From Anaerolineales bacterium (GTDB lineage: Bacteria > Chloroflexota > Anaerolineae > Anaerolineales > UBA11858), in the NCBI GenBank assembly GCA_028278545.1, contig JANQED010000132.1, forward strand, positions 344,874 to 408,873: DNA of 64,000 nt, written 5' to 3'. Positions 8,107 through 17,605 of this stretch are shown here, piece by piece. The notes below the pieces were generated by a model. That model searched no databases, was not told the origin of the DNA, and worked only from the letters and a program-made list of their open reading frames with translations. Position 1 is the first letter of the stretch. Each line of letters opens with the position of its first letter. The position numbers and the translations under genes are program-made.

Positions 8107-9173
8107 TTCTTGATGATCTCTCGAATCACATCAACCACACGCTCGTTTTCGGCCTGACGAGCAATAGTGATGCGAATATGGCCGGGCAAGCCGAAGGGGT
8201 CTGTTGGGCGCAAGATCACTCCGCGTGTCATGGCCTCATTGCAGATGTAATTGGCGTCCATTGGCAAATCAGCCAGGAATATAAAGTTGCTCTGTGTGGG
8301 CAAATACCGGATACCAATTTTATCAAAAGCCTGATAAAAATAGCGCCGTCCATTTTTCACCATTGCTAAACTTTCTTGAATATGCGCCTCATCATCCACT
8401 GCCGCCGCGGCACCCAGGTAAGCCAATCGACCGCTGTTGAAGTGCAACTTGTGTTGACGAACTTGATCCATCAGGTCTATGCGACCAAAGCCATAGCCCA
8501 CCCGCAAGCTGGCTAAACCATGCAGCTTGGAAAAAGTACGCGTGACCAAGACATCATAACCAGCAGTAATGAACTCTGTCATGCGCGGGAACTCGGGATC
8601 GTCAGCAAACTCCATATAGGCCTCATCGAAGACAGTAATCACACCCGCAGGTATCTTGGCTAAAAACTCGCCTACTTGCTTATGCATTACGAAGGTGCCG
8701 GTGGGATTATTGGGGTTACACACAAAAACCAGGACGACATCACCATCCCCGGCTTTGATCATGGCGTCCAAATCTACCGTCAAATTATCCAGTGGTACAA
8801 ATATCGACTCGCCGCCAAACATCCCGGTTAGCAGCTCATACATGCTAAAAGTTGGCGCAGCAATCAGAGATTTCTTACCCGGCCTGATAAACGTCTGGGT
8901 AATCATGCGTAACACATCACACGAACCATTACCCGAAAGAAAATTTTCTTTCGTTAGGCCATCCCCAATGCGCTGGGCCAGCTTCTCCAGCAGGGTATCT
9001 TCATGTCGATCTGGATATAGATGCGCGTCAGCCAGGGCAGCAACAACTGCCTCCTTAGCCTTTGGCGAGGGGCCTAACACATTTTCATTAGAACCAACTT
9101 TGAGAATATCTGACATACCTGAAATCCTTTGTGCGTCTTCGATGGATCTTCCTTGAACATACTTCTTAGCCAT
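8103..9173 (-). CDS. HisC-like PLP aminotransferase
   Basis: This fold-type I PLP enzyme resembles histidinol-phosphate aminotransferase and would transfer an amino group between an amino acid and a 2-oxo acid. Visible are CNPNNPTG (152-159), Asp183 and Tyr186 in FDEAY, the Schiff-base Lys216 in TRTFSKLHGLASLRVGY and Arg224. The 356 residues match HisC. No other histidine gene is nearby, so a catabolic role is likelier than histidine synthesis. It overlaps the ThDP enzyme by 8 bases and the LarA-like gene by 4. I infer that it supplies the 2-oxo acid used by the ThDP enzyme. Confidence 0.88.
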   Translation of the reverse strand: MAKKYVQGRSIEDAQRISGMSDILKVGSNENVLGPSPKAKEAVVAALADAHLYPDRHEDTLLEKLAQRIGDGLTKENFLSGNGSCDVLRMITQTFIRPGKKSLIAAPTFSMYELLTGMFGGESIFVPLDNLTVDLDAMIKAGDGDVVLVFVCNPNNPTGTFVMHKQVGEFLAKIPAGVITVFDEAYMEFADDPEFPRMTEFITAGYDVLVTRTFSKLHGLASLRVGYGFGRIDLMDQVRQHKLHFNSGRLAYLGAAAAVDDEAHIQESLAMVKNGRRYFYQAFDKIGIRYLPTQSNFIFLADLPMDANYICNEAMTRGVILRPTDPFGLPGHIRITIARQAENERVVDVIREIIKK

Positions 9174-10809
9174 TTTTTACCTCGCTTCCCCAGGTCCATC
9201 CCCAGGGGATTTCGATCACAGTTGGCTTATCTGCCTGTAAGGCGCGCGCCAACGCATCTCCTAGCTGTTCTGGCGTTGTGGCCAACTCGCCGTATGCGCC
9301 GAATGCCTGGGCTAGTTTTACAAAATCTGGATTTTGTAGATCCACTGCCATGAACTGCTCGTCGAACTGGTCGCGCTGTTGAACTTTGATCATCCCATAG
9401 GCGTTGTTGTTAGGCACAATAATGGGGATATTAAGTTTGTATTGCACTGCTGTGGCTAATTCAGTCCCGGTAAACAAGAAGGCCCCGTCGCCACAGATCG
9501 CAACGACAGGGTGATCGGGTTTTGCAAACTTGGCTCCAATAGCCTCTGGCACAGCAAATCCCAAGGTGCCAAAACCCCAGGGGAAGAGCATTGTACGTGG
9601 TTCATAAATGGGGAAGAAGCCTAGCATATCAGCCCAAAAGAGGGACATATCGCAACTTAGAATGGTTTTGCGCGGCAGCGAGGCGCGCAAAGCCTGCATC
9701 CAGGGTGTTGTACCACCGACTTTGGCAGTGAGGGCCTTGCGGAAATCAGCGCGGGCCTGCGCCAACGTGGGATGCACTGCACCCCGATGGTCAATTCCCA
9801 AGGCGGCTAATTTTTGTTCAATGGCATTCATCGTGACTTTAGCATCCCCGACAATTTTCTGCCTCATGGGGATATTTCGCTCAATTTCCGCAGCGTCAAT
9901 ATCGATACGAATGGTCTTCTGGGGAAGCGGCAAATCCCAACCATGAGTCATCCCTTCATTGAAGCGCGTACCGACGGCTAAAAGCACGTCGCAGGCCCCA
10001 ATCAGGGGACGAATATCCGCTGCGGCGATCCAGGCGACCCCGCAGGCCAGGGGGTGATCGCCGGGGATGGCGCTTACCCCCATCCCTGTGGTCAAAACGG
10101 GCGCGCCCAACCGCTCGGCCAGGCTGACAAGCTCAGAGCTGGCCGAGCTGCTCACCACGCCTCCCCCCGCAAATATCAGGGGCCGCTCAGCCCTGCTCAG
10201 GGTCACGGCTGCCGCTTCTATCTGGTCATCCGCTGGCGATGGACGTTCCCAGTGGGCTGCCGGTTTCGTTGAAGCGTCATCAGGCCAATCTACTATTTCT
10301 ACCTGAACATCGCGCGGGATTTCTATTTGCACGGGGCGGGGGCGGCCATAGTGCAAAGCCTGCATTGCTCTGTGGAAAACATCGGAAATATCGGCCCCAT
10401 CATCGACGCGCTCGCCATATTTGGTCAGCGGAGCGAGCATCTCGAACTGACCGGTCATTTCGTGCAGCAGCCCGGCGTCTTTATTGATGAACTCGCGGTT
10501 GACCTGAGTAGAAAGCACCAGCACTGGCGATGAGTCGTAAAAGGCTTCACCCAAACCAGTCATGGCGTTAGTCAAACCAGGGCCGGGAAGGGTCAGGATG
10601 GCGGCTGGCTTGCCGGTGGCACGCGCATAACCGTCAGCCATGAAAGCCGCGCCCTGCTCATGCCGCACGGTGACGGTTTTGATGGTGGGATGGCGGTATA
10701 GGGCATCGAATATGGGCATATTGTACAACCCCGGAATGCCAAATACCATTTCGATTCCTTCGCGTTCCAAGCATTTCGCAATCGCTTGCGCACCATAGAT
10801 TTTGGTCAT
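9166..10809 (-). CDS. ThDP-dependent decarboxylase/acetolactate synthase-like enzyme
   Basis: A three-domain thiamine-diphosphate enzyme of the acetolactate synthase/2-oxoacid decarboxylase superfamily, 547 residues. The activating Glu51 lies in RHEQGAAFMADGYAR, and the ThDP-Mg motif runs from CGDGAF to NNNAYG at about 436-470. No regulatory small subunit (ilvN) and no ilvC is nearby, which argues against branched-chain amino acid synthesis. The setting between an aminotransferase and an aldehyde oxidoreductase resembles the arginine transaminase pathway, where AruI, also of this superfamily, decarboxylates a 2-oxo acid. I infer an aldehyde product. The start overlaps the AOR stop (ATGA) with a GGAG site inside the upstream gene. 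Confidence 0.85.
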   Translation of the reverse strand: MTKIYGAQAIAKCLEREGIEMVFGIPGLYNMPIFDALYRHPTIKTVTVRHEQGAAFMADGYARATGKPAAILTLPGPGLTNAMTGLGEAFYDSSPVLVLSTQVNREFINKDAGLLHEMTGQFEMLAPLTKYGERVDDGADISDVFHRAMQALHYGRPRPVQIEIPRDVQVEIVDWPDDASTKPAAHWERPSPADDQIEAAAVTLSRAERPLIFAGGGVVSSSASSELVSLAERLGAPVLTTGMGVSAIPGDHPLACGVAWIAAADIRPLIGACDVLLAVGTRFNEGMTHGWDLPLPQKTIRIDIDAAEIERNIPMRQKIVGDAKVTMNAIEQKLAALGIDHRGAVHPTLAQARADFRKALTAKVGGTTPWMQALRASLPRKTILSCDMSLFWADMLGFFPIYEPRTMLFPWGFGTLGFAVPEAIGAKFAKPDHPVVAICGDGAFLFTGTELATAVQYKLNIPIIVPNNNAYGMIKVQQRDQFDEQFMAVDLQNPDFVKLAQAFGAYGELATTPEQLGDALARALQADKPTVIEIPWGWTWGSEVKNG

Positions 10810-12614
10810 AATTTCTCCGCAATTCCAACTTCAGTCAATTTGCGCGCCGATGGCCTGCCGTTCGCGTCCAACTCGCGCTGGCGATAGAACTCAGCCATCA
10901 TCTGGTCGAAATCAGTCAGCGAGGCCGCACTGGCTTCAATCTGCTCGATAATTCGCCGGGGTAAAGTGTCCGCTTCGAGGCCTACGCCGAGGCGCAGGTT
11001 GAAAAGACGCCGCAGATACCAGGCGCGCTCCCCAGCGCGGTATAAATCTTCTGGGGTGTAGGGAATGCCAGTAGCGGCGGTCAACAACCGGGCAGTATAG
11101 TCGGCGTTCAAAGCACCCGCCAAGAACTGGCAATAAATCATCGAGTTATTGGCGCCTGACAGGTTCATATGACCAATGCTCTCACCCACCCAAGTTTCAT
11201 AGGTGCTTTCTTCCCAATCCCAGGCGACGCCTTCTTCGTTATGGGTAGCGCCACGTGGGATGGTGGCATACGCGATCTCAAGACCACGCAAGGCGCGAGG
11301 GTGATGAAAGGGCAGTTCTAACCCTTTGACTTGAATAGCAAATTCTTCGCCCGCACCAACGATCTGGGCCGCGCGGCGGCTGCCTTGGGCCAGAAGTGCG
11401 CCCAAGCCAGGACGATTTTCCCCGATACGCTTCACAAGTTCCAACACAAGCCCGGCATCACCCCAGCGGAGTTCCAAATCGTCGTCGATTAATTTGGCGG
11501 GGAATATTCCTTTCTCGTGGGCTTCCAACGCCCAGGCGATGGTCGCACCCACGCTGATAGTGTCGATACCTAAGCGATTGCACAGATCGGCTGCCTGAAT
11601 CACCGCCAGCGGATCGCTGACCTGTGCCTGCGCTCCTAATCCCGCCAGACTTTCATATTCTGGTCCGGCCATGTGGCCCTCACTACCGTTTATTTTGGCA
11701 GCGGTCACCGTCCATTTGCAGGCCACCGGGCAGGCATAACAGGTATCCTTTTTGGCCGGGAATTGGGCCTGCATTGCAGGGCCGGTGATTTTGCTTACCT
11801 CATTCAGCCCCCACTCGCTGACGTCCAGATCCCAGTTGCGGGCTGTCAGGTCAGCCATTTCGATAGCGATGGGAGCGGCCGCGGCAGTGCCGCCACCCCT
11901 GCGAATGACCTGTATAAAATCATTTTCATTGAATAATTGGACAGCTTCTTGCTTGAGCTGCTTGAACGCCTGTGGATCGGCGATGGGCACTTCGCTTTCC
12001 CCGCGGGCAACAATAGCCTTCAAACGTTTACTCCCTGCCACAGCTCCCAACCCACAACGAGCGGCGATATTGTTTCCACGATGGTGGACAAGCGACGCCA
12101 TTGGCACAAGCCGTTCCCCGGCAGGGCCGATAGTGATGACTTCCGCATCGGGATACTGTTCAAGGAGGAGTTCTTCAGTTTGATAGGTCTCCTGCCCCCA
12201 AAGATGGTCAGCGGGACTCAGTTCAGGGTGATTCTCATCAATGAACAGGGTAACTGGCATTGGGGAGGCACCCCTGAAGACCAAAGCATCATATCCACAT
12301 CGTTTAAGATGGGTTGCGAAGTAGCCCCCCAAAGATGCTTCTCCCCAAATGCCTGTCAAAGGAGATAGCCCCGCAACTACCAGACGCCCAGTGCCTGCCC
12401 AAGTAGTGCCGCCGAGCGGTCCGGCGACAAAGGCTAGCACATTCTCAGGGCCAAGTGGGTCAACATCTGGAAGCACTTCATCGTAAATCAATTGTGCCGC
12501 CAGACCAATACCGCCGATGGTAGTACGTAGCACCTCAAGCGACATTTTTTCAGCCTTGATTTCTCCGGTGGTCAGGTTTACGTCAAGATATCGTTCTCGC
12601 CAGGCGTAGCTCAT
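10806..12614 (-). CDS. Aldehyde:ferredoxin oxidoreductase (AOR family)
   Basis: A tungsten (or molybdenum) bis-pterin enzyme that oxidises aldehydes to acids and reduces ferredoxin. The N-terminal pterin-binding region includes AGPLGGTTWAGTGR. The [4Fe-4S] ligands appear as CYACPVAC near residues 290, 293 and 297, with the fourth Cys in SMIYCQF near 495, the same arrangement as Pyrococcus AOR. Length is 602 residues from the ATG at 12614; a longer frame exists but would overlap the upstream peptidase gene, and GAGAG stands ahead of this ATG. It follows the M1 aminopeptidase by 10 bases and overlaps the ThDP gene. It implies an anaerobic or low-potential metabolism. Confidence 0.93.
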   Translation of the reverse strand: MSYAWRERYLDVNLTTGEIKAEKMSLEVLRTTIGGIGLAAQLIYDEVLPDVDPLGPENVLAFVAGPLGGTTWAGTGRLVVAGLSPLTGIWGEASLGGYFATHLKRCGYDALVFRGASPMPVTLFIDENHPELSPADHLWGQETYQTEELLLEQYPDAEVITIGPAGERLVPMASLVHHRGNNIAARCGLGAVAGSKRLKAIVARGESEVPIADPQAFKQLKQEAVQLFNENDFIQVIRRGGGTAAAAPIAIEMADLTARNWDLDVSEWGLNEVSKITGPAMQAQFPAKKDTCYACPVACKWTVTAAKINGSEGHMAGPEYESLAGLGAQAQVSDPLAVIQAADLCNRLGIDTISVGATIAWALEAHEKGIFPAKLIDDDLELRWGDAGLVLELVKRIGENRPGLGALLAQGSRRAAQIVGAGEEFAIQVKGLELPFHHPRALRGLEIAYATIPRGATHNEEGVAWDWEESTYETWVGESIGHMNLSGANNSMIYCQFLAGALNADYTARLLTAATGIPYTPEDLYRAGERAWYLRRLFNLRLGVGLEADTLPRRIIEQIEASAASLTDFDQMMAEFYRQRELDANGRPSARKLTEVGIAEKL

Positions 12615-12624
12615 AATATTTCTC

Positions 12625-15117
12625 TCAAGAAACACTCTGATGGTTTCGCAAGCGCTCGTTGACGTCCAGTAATTCCAATGCCATTGTAACGCTGTCAGCA
12701 GCGGTGGGATAGCGTGACACAAAGTCCTGTAACTGCGCATGGACTTCGTTTCGATGCCCAAGGCCGCACAGAGGGATAAGCTGGACAATCAGCATCTCAA
12801 CAACATGTAATGGAAACTTCTCGATTTCGCAAAGATGCTCTCGGAACCAGCGCCACATCCAATCAAGAGCGGAAGGATTCTGTGCCGCAGCTGCCAGCAT
12901 ATAGTGTTTGAAACTGCGAGGAATTTCATCTAAGTTAAAGGCCAGCGCGTTCCGCAGTTCTTTTTCTGTACGAAGATGTCCCAACGCTTCCAAAGCCATA
13001 ATGCGTTCGGCTTCGGATAGATTCTCATCAAGGGCACGCTGGACAAGCCAGGACTGCGCGTCAGGGTGTACTACGGCGCCAATCTTCATCACTGGGGTCA
13101 GGATGTCAGGGTGAACGAACTCGTCATCCACAAGGAGTTGAAATTGGGCATTCCCAAAGCCTGCTACTGCATTAGAACCAAGTAAGAAGGCTGCAACGAG
13201 AAGCGCGGCGCGCAGTTCCGTGGTGAGCAGGGGTTCGTCTTCATCCGGTTGGTAGCCTATTGCTTCCAGCACCCGTTCGAAAATCGGGGCTCCCAAACGG
13301 CTGATTCCAGCGCGCTTCGTCTCATCGACAAGATATATCTGCGACAGATTCTTGGCAATGTCTGTGAGGGGCAGGTAGCGATTTTCACCCCAGCAACACT
13401 CGTCGATAAATCCCAGATATTCTTCAACGGAATACACGCCAGCCTTGACGAGGGCAAAAAAGTCATTGAGTACGTTCAGACTATCTATGTTAGAAAGTCG
13501 TTTGTCGCGCAGCATTTTACCCAAGCGTTGCCAGTTTTCTCTCGGGTAGTTCACTCGATAGAAGCCTGTGAGGCCAGTATTTAATTTATAGGTGACCATT
13601 CCCTCGGGGGCAAGAATCTCCTGGATATTTTGATCCAACACAACCTGAATAGTCCTGGTTTCGCCGCTCTCAAGGTAGAAAGTCACATCCACTGGGATGA
13701 TCCACAGGCTTTCAGAGACATTATCAGAATAGGAAAATCTTCTTTGCGATAGCTGAAGAGAATCCCCGCGCAGCGTCACATCCACCAGCGGATACCCAGG
13801 CTGATAGATCCAGGTTTCGGCAAATCTGCTCACCGGTACACCGGTCGACTCAGCAATGGCATCCCAAAACTGCTCCGAGGAGGCGGCATCGAATTGATAC
13901 TGCGCCAGGTAGTCATAAATCCCCTGGCGGAACAAATCTTCACCCAAATAGGCTGCCAACATACGGATCACGGCGGCGCCTTTGTTATAGACGATGGGCG
14001 CAGTGGAAGGTGTGGGTGCGGGATCAGCATCGGGATCGTCGACATTGGGCAGGTCAATAGGGATGGTTCCTGCAAGGGCGTCGCGCTCTAACCCTGACAA
14101 CACACGCTCCGGGAAGAATTGCTCCCATACACCCCACTCAGGAGAGAAATGATGGGGGATCACAAAGGTAAAGTAAGTGGCGAAGGCTTCATTGAGCCAG
14201 AGGTCTTTCCAGGCTGCCGGGGAGACCAAGTCGCCAAACCACATGTGGATGCCCTCGTGGGCAATGATCTTGGCGATCAATGTCCTCCTGGCCTTGGGGG
14301 TGGAGTCGGGATATACAAGCAGCACATCCTCAGCGTGGCGGATGGCACCGTAATTTTCCATCGCCCCTATCGAGTCTGGAACGGCGATATAATCACACTT
14401 CGAGAGAGGGTAGGGAATGCCCGTGTAATTCGCACCAAATTGCAAGGACTTACGCGCCATTTCCAGGGCAAATTGGCCGTATTGGGTTTTCCCAGGTGTG
14501 GTCACGACTCGGATCAACGGCACAGCGAAGGCGTCTTCGATGAACTCAAACTCTCCGATGCCAAAGAATACCAAATAGGTGGACATCTTGGGAGTGCGCT
14601 CGAAGCGCACTAGTTTTGTGCCGTTGCCTAAATCTTTTTCCTCAGCAAGCGCTGCATTCGAGATGCCGGTAAGCGCAGTAGGGATTACGTATTCAATATC
14701 GAAGGTAGCTTTCAGTCCAGGTTGATCGAAACAGGGAAAGGCGCGGCGGGCGTCTTTAGCTTCGAATTGCGTGGAAGCCAGATATTTCTCCCCCCCGCTG
14801 TGTACATATTTGCTGCGGTACAGCCCAGCGTATTGGTCGTTTATGAGACCAGAATATGCGATAGTCAACGCGAACTCACCGTGGATGGGTTCGGGAAGTT
14901 GAATGGTCGCTTCTTGCCGGACTGCATCGAGGATGAAGGTGCAATCTTTTTCATCTCCATCCTGTAATAGCGTACAGCGTTGGAATTCCAGTTCGCGGGC
15001 ATGCAGCAACACTTCATGAGTAGGATGATTGGCTTGAATTTCAAGTGTAACTTCACCTGAAAAAACAAACTGCTCAAGATCGGGTTCTAGATGAATATGG
15101 TAGTGAAAAGGTTTCAT
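12625..15117 (-). CDS. M1-family zinc aminopeptidase
   Basis: A gluzincin aminopeptidase that removes N-terminal residues from peptides. The exopeptidase motif GAMEN is near residue 251 and the zinc site HEGIHMWFGD...WLNEAFAT near 286, giving the HExxH-x18-E pattern. A C-terminal ERAP1-type helical domain fills the remainder of the 830 residues. No signal peptide is present, so it acts in the cytoplasm on imported peptides. It lies 15 bases after the MFS gene and 10 before AOR, inside the operon that also encodes a peptide-type importer. A dedicated peptide-processing role is inferred from this context. Confidence 0.93.
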   Translation of the reverse strand: MKPFHYHIHLEPDLEQFVFSGEVTLEIQANHPTHEVLLHARELEFQRCTLLQDGDEKDCTFILDAVRQEATIQLPEPIHGEFALTIAYSGLINDQYAGLYRSKYVHSGGEKYLASTQFEAKDARRAFPCFDQPGLKATFDIEYVIPTALTGISNAALAEEKDLGNGTKLVRFERTPKMSTYLVFFGIGEFEFIEDAFAVPLIRVVTTPGKTQYGQFALEMARKSLQFGANYTGIPYPLSKCDYIAVPDSIGAMENYGAIRHAEDVLLVYPDSTPKARRTLIAKIIAHEGIHMWFGDLVSPAAWKDLWLNEAFATYFTFVIPHHFSPEWGVWEQFFPERVLSGLERDALAGTIPIDLPNVDDPDADPAPTPSTAPIVYNKGAAVIRMLAAYLGEDLFRQGIYDYLAQYQFDAASSEQFWDAIAESTGVPVSRFAETWIYQPGYPLVDVTLRGDSLQLSQRRFSYSDNVSESLWIIPVDVTFYLESGETRTIQVVLDQNIQEILAPEGMVTYKLNTGLTGFYRVNYPRENWQRLGKMLRDKRLSNIDSLNVLNDFFALVKAGVYSVEEYLGFIDECCWGENRYLPLTDIAKNLSQIYLVDETKRAGISRLGAPIFERVLEAIGYQPDEDEPLLTTELRAALLVAAFLLGSNAVAGFGNAQFQLLVDDEFVHPDILTPVMKIGAVVHPDAQSWLVQRALDENLSEAERIMALEALGHLRTEKELRNALAFNLDEIPRSFKHYMLAAAAQNPSALDWMWRWFREHLCEIEKFPLHVVEMLIVQLIPLCGLGHRNEVHAQLQDFVSRYPTAADSVTMALELLDVNERLRNHQSVS

Positions 15118-15132
15118 AGTAAATGTATCTTC

Positions 15133-16419
15133 TCAAACAACTGCATTTTGGCGCAAGAGTTTATTTGAGCCACCGGCAATCAACCACAGACTCCACAAGA
15201 TTGCTGGCAGAAGAGTCAGGCCAGCCATAATCCAGGCCACGCCGGAGATGCCCAGCGGAGAATCCAGCCCACTGCCGACAATTGCCGCACCCGCTGCGCT
15301 GACCAACATCGAGAAGGCAAATTCGGTAGCAACAACACGGCCGCGCACATGTGTAGGAACCAGTTGCAACACCAATTGGGTCGAGAACATCCATACCACA
15401 CCATTGCCAATACCTCGAAGAAAAGTTCCTATCAGCGCAGAGCCAAAGCTAAGCAGGGGTGCGGTCAACGCCAAGCCTAAACTGCCAATCAGATAGCCAA
15501 GGGTAATCGCCCAGACAAGTTGGGGGATACGGTCTTTTATCACCTGGCGGATCAACAATGGGCCAAGGGCCAAGCCCACCCCCGTAAAAGCAAACATCAA
15601 CCCCAGGCTGATGCCCCCACTTTCCCCAATGGTAAATACTTTTTCCGCAATCGCGACCTGTACAACTTCAAACGTAGAACCCAATAACAGGCCGATAAAG
15701 GCTTTGTGAGGAGCTATCACCAATAGATAACGATGATGGTTCATATATCGCAATCCATCGAGGTATTCTCGTAATACCTGTTTTAGAGTTCTGAGGTCCT
15801 CATTTGGGGACGAGGGACGATGGAATCGAATTTGAACAAGAAAGATAGCCGCAATTAGATAGGTCAGGCCATTAATGACAAACGCCGGGTAAATACCGAT
15901 AGAACCCGAAACAAAACCACCCAAAGCAGACCCTATTGCCAGCATCGCTGAAAACGTTGCCCCAGTGATGACATTGGCTGTACCAATACCATGTTTGGGC
16001 ACAATGTCAGGCAGTAAAGCTGTGCGTGCCGGGAAAAAAATCCCGCTGATGAAAAGCTGCAAAGCGGTGAGGCCATACAAAAGCCATATATCACCAGCAT
16101 CTCGAACCCACAGGAAGGCTAAAACTACCGGTGCTCGCAGAAAATTTGTGATTAAGATAACGTTGCGACGGTTATAACGGTCGGCGATCACACCACCAAT
16201 AGGACTGGCAAGGAAAGGAGCCAGAGTGCGGATCATGAACAGACCCCCAACGGCCAGTCCGGACTCGGTAAATGTGGTGATCAGCGAGGCTGAGGCGATC
16301 AAGTTGAACCAGTCACCCAGGTTGCTGACGATTTGTCCAAGCCAAAGGAAACGGAAATCCCGATAAGCGCGTATTAGCGCCAGATAGCCGATGGGAGCAG
16401 GTACAGCCCTCTCAGTCAT
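15133..16419 (-). CDS. MFS transporter
   Basis: A major facilitator protein of the EntS/MFS_3 type, about 428 residues with some 12 hydrophobic segments; the loop motif GVIADRYNRR between the second and third helices is typical. ATG at 16419 overlaps the amidohydrolase end by 8 bases and is preferred over a start 30 codons upstream, which would lie wholly inside that gene. This MFS group mostly exports small molecules, so it may remove an end product or a toxic intermediate. The substrate is unknown. Confidence 0.88.
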   Translation of the reverse strand: MTERAVPAPIGYLALIRAYRDFRFLWLGQIVSNLGDWFNLIASASLITTFTESGLAVGGLFMIRTLAPFLASPIGGVIADRYNRRNVILITNFLRAPVVLAFLWVRDAGDIWLLYGLTALQLFISGIFFPARTALLPDIVPKHGIGTANVITGATFSAMLAIGSALGGFVSGSIGIYPAFVINGLTYLIAAIFLVQIRFHRPSSPNEDLRTLKQVLREYLDGLRYMNHHRYLLVIAPHKAFIGLLLGSTFEVVQVAIAEKVFTIGESGGISLGLMFAFTGVGLALGPLLIRQVIKDRIPQLVWAITLGYLIGSLGLALTAPLLSFGSALIGTFLRGIGNGVVWMFSTQLVLQLVPTHVRGRVVATEFAFSMLVSAAGAAIVGSGLDSPLGISGVAWIMAGLTLLPAILWSLWLIAGGSNKLLRQNAVV

Positions 16420-17605
16420 CCAGATGACCTTGTTGATGCAGGATTTCCCCCGAGCGCATAACCAGGCAAATGGCGCGCATTGCAGTGATGTCTTCAAGGG
16501 GATTACCATTCAGAGCTACTAGATCGGCTATTTTTCCAGGTTCCAGCGTGCCAAGCTCATCTTGCAAACCCAGTGCTGTTGCCGCGGTTTGAGTACAGGC
16601 TACCAATACTCCCATTTCTGAGATGCCAAGTTCTTTGACCATCAATTCCGGGATCAAAGCGTAATCATCATAGAACATATCCTTGACTCCTGCATCGCTG
16701 CTGGCCGCAAAATGCACACCGTGATCCAGGAGCTGTCGCCAGATGCTATTCAACTTGCCTCTAGGTGTACCCTCTCCACCCGCCTGGATACGTCGGTAAT
16801 CGATCACATTAGTAGGTGAAACGATGATATCTCGTCGGGCGATCTCTTTTGCGACTTGTGCGTCGAAATCAAATCCTCTTTCTCCATTGTAGAAGGTGCA
16901 ATGCTCGATACGTTGAATGCCCGCTGCCACGCAGTCGCGGATGCCGCCTGTACCATGGGCATGCGCGGCGACAATCAGGTTGTGCCGATCAGCTTCGCTG
17001 CGGATGGCAATTAGCTCTTCAAGTGAATAGTGACTCACCCCAGGTTCTTCGCCACCCCCTGCCGTCGCCATGACTTTGATGAAGTCAGCCCCCGCTCGGG
17101 CTTGGGCACGCACAGCAGCGCGTACTTCATCGACACCGCTGGAAATTACTCCAAATTTATCCGCACCGTGCCCCCCGGCAGGAACCAGGGCAGCTCCCGA
17201 GGCAATGATGCGCGGACCACTTATCTGCCCGGCATTGATGGCATCGCGTACGGGGAAGATGATGTGATTTTGCGCGCCACAGTCTCCCAAGGTGGTCACA
17301 CCGACGCGCAGTGCAGCCTGAGCATTACTAACAGCGCGCAAGGTAATTTCAACCGGGTTCTGTTCGGGATTATAAATATCCTCTGGATTTCCGGGATCCG
17401 CAGTGATGTGCAGGTGCGTGTCGATGAACCCGGGGAGGAGCGTCGCATCGCTCAAATCAATGAACGCACTTTGCGAATGATGCGTGTCTTGCCAGGGGGT
17501 TATGGCTCGGATGCGCTCATTTTCGATGATAATGGTCTGATCGAGCAAGGGATCTTGTCCCGTTCCATCAATCAGCCGTCCGACACGAAGAGTAACTTGG
17601 GTCAT
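16412..17605 (-). CDS. Metal-dependent amidohydrolase (imidazolonepropionase/prolidase-like)
   Basis: An amidohydrolase-superfamily enzyme hydrolysing an amide, lactam or dipeptide. Metal ligands are in place: His64 and His66 in DTHLH, a probable carboxylated Lys177 in DFIKVMATAGG, His215/His217 in AHAHG, His235 in IEHC and Asp304 in SSDAG. The 397 residues match the group annotated as Xaa-Pro dipeptidase or imidazolonepropionase-like. It overlaps the ABC ATPase by four bases and the MFS gene by eight. Because it lies directly after the importer, it may act on the imported substrate. The true substrate is unknown, and annotation by family is often wrong in this group. Confidence 0.85.
   Translation of the reverse strand: MTQVTLRVGRLIDGTGQDPLLDQTIIIENERIRAITPWQDTHHSQSAFIDLSDATLLPGFIDTHLHITADPGNPEDIYNPEQNPVEITLRAVSNAQAALRVGVTTLGDCGAQNHIIFPVRDAINAGQISGPRIIASGAALVPAGGHGADKFGVISSGVDEVRAAVRAQARAGADFIKVMATAGGGEEPGVSHYSLEELIAIRSEADRHNLIVAAHAHGTGGIRDCVAAGIQRIEHCTFYNGERGFDFDAQVAKEIARRDIIVSPTNVIDYRRIQAGGEGTPRGKLNSIWRQLLDHGVHFAASSDAGVKDMFYDDYALIPELMVKELGISEMGVLVACTQTAATALGLQDELGTLEPGKIADLVALNGNPLEDITAMRAICLVMRSGEILHQQGHLDD

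Noticed and set aside
8103-9173. Naming the aminotransferase hisC
   Set aside because: No other histidine genes are nearby and the setting is catabolic; HisC-like enzymes have broad specificity.
9166-10809. Acetolactate synthase (ilvB) for branched-chain amino acid synthesis
   Set aside because: No ilvN, ilvC or leu genes are present, and the gene is coupled to an aminotransferase and AOR; kept as an unassigned ThDP enzyme.
12615-12788. A longer AOR start adding 58 residues
   Set aside because: It would overlap the M1 peptidase gene by more than 160 bases, and the added residues do not resemble AOR; the ATG at 12614 begins at the family's usual position.
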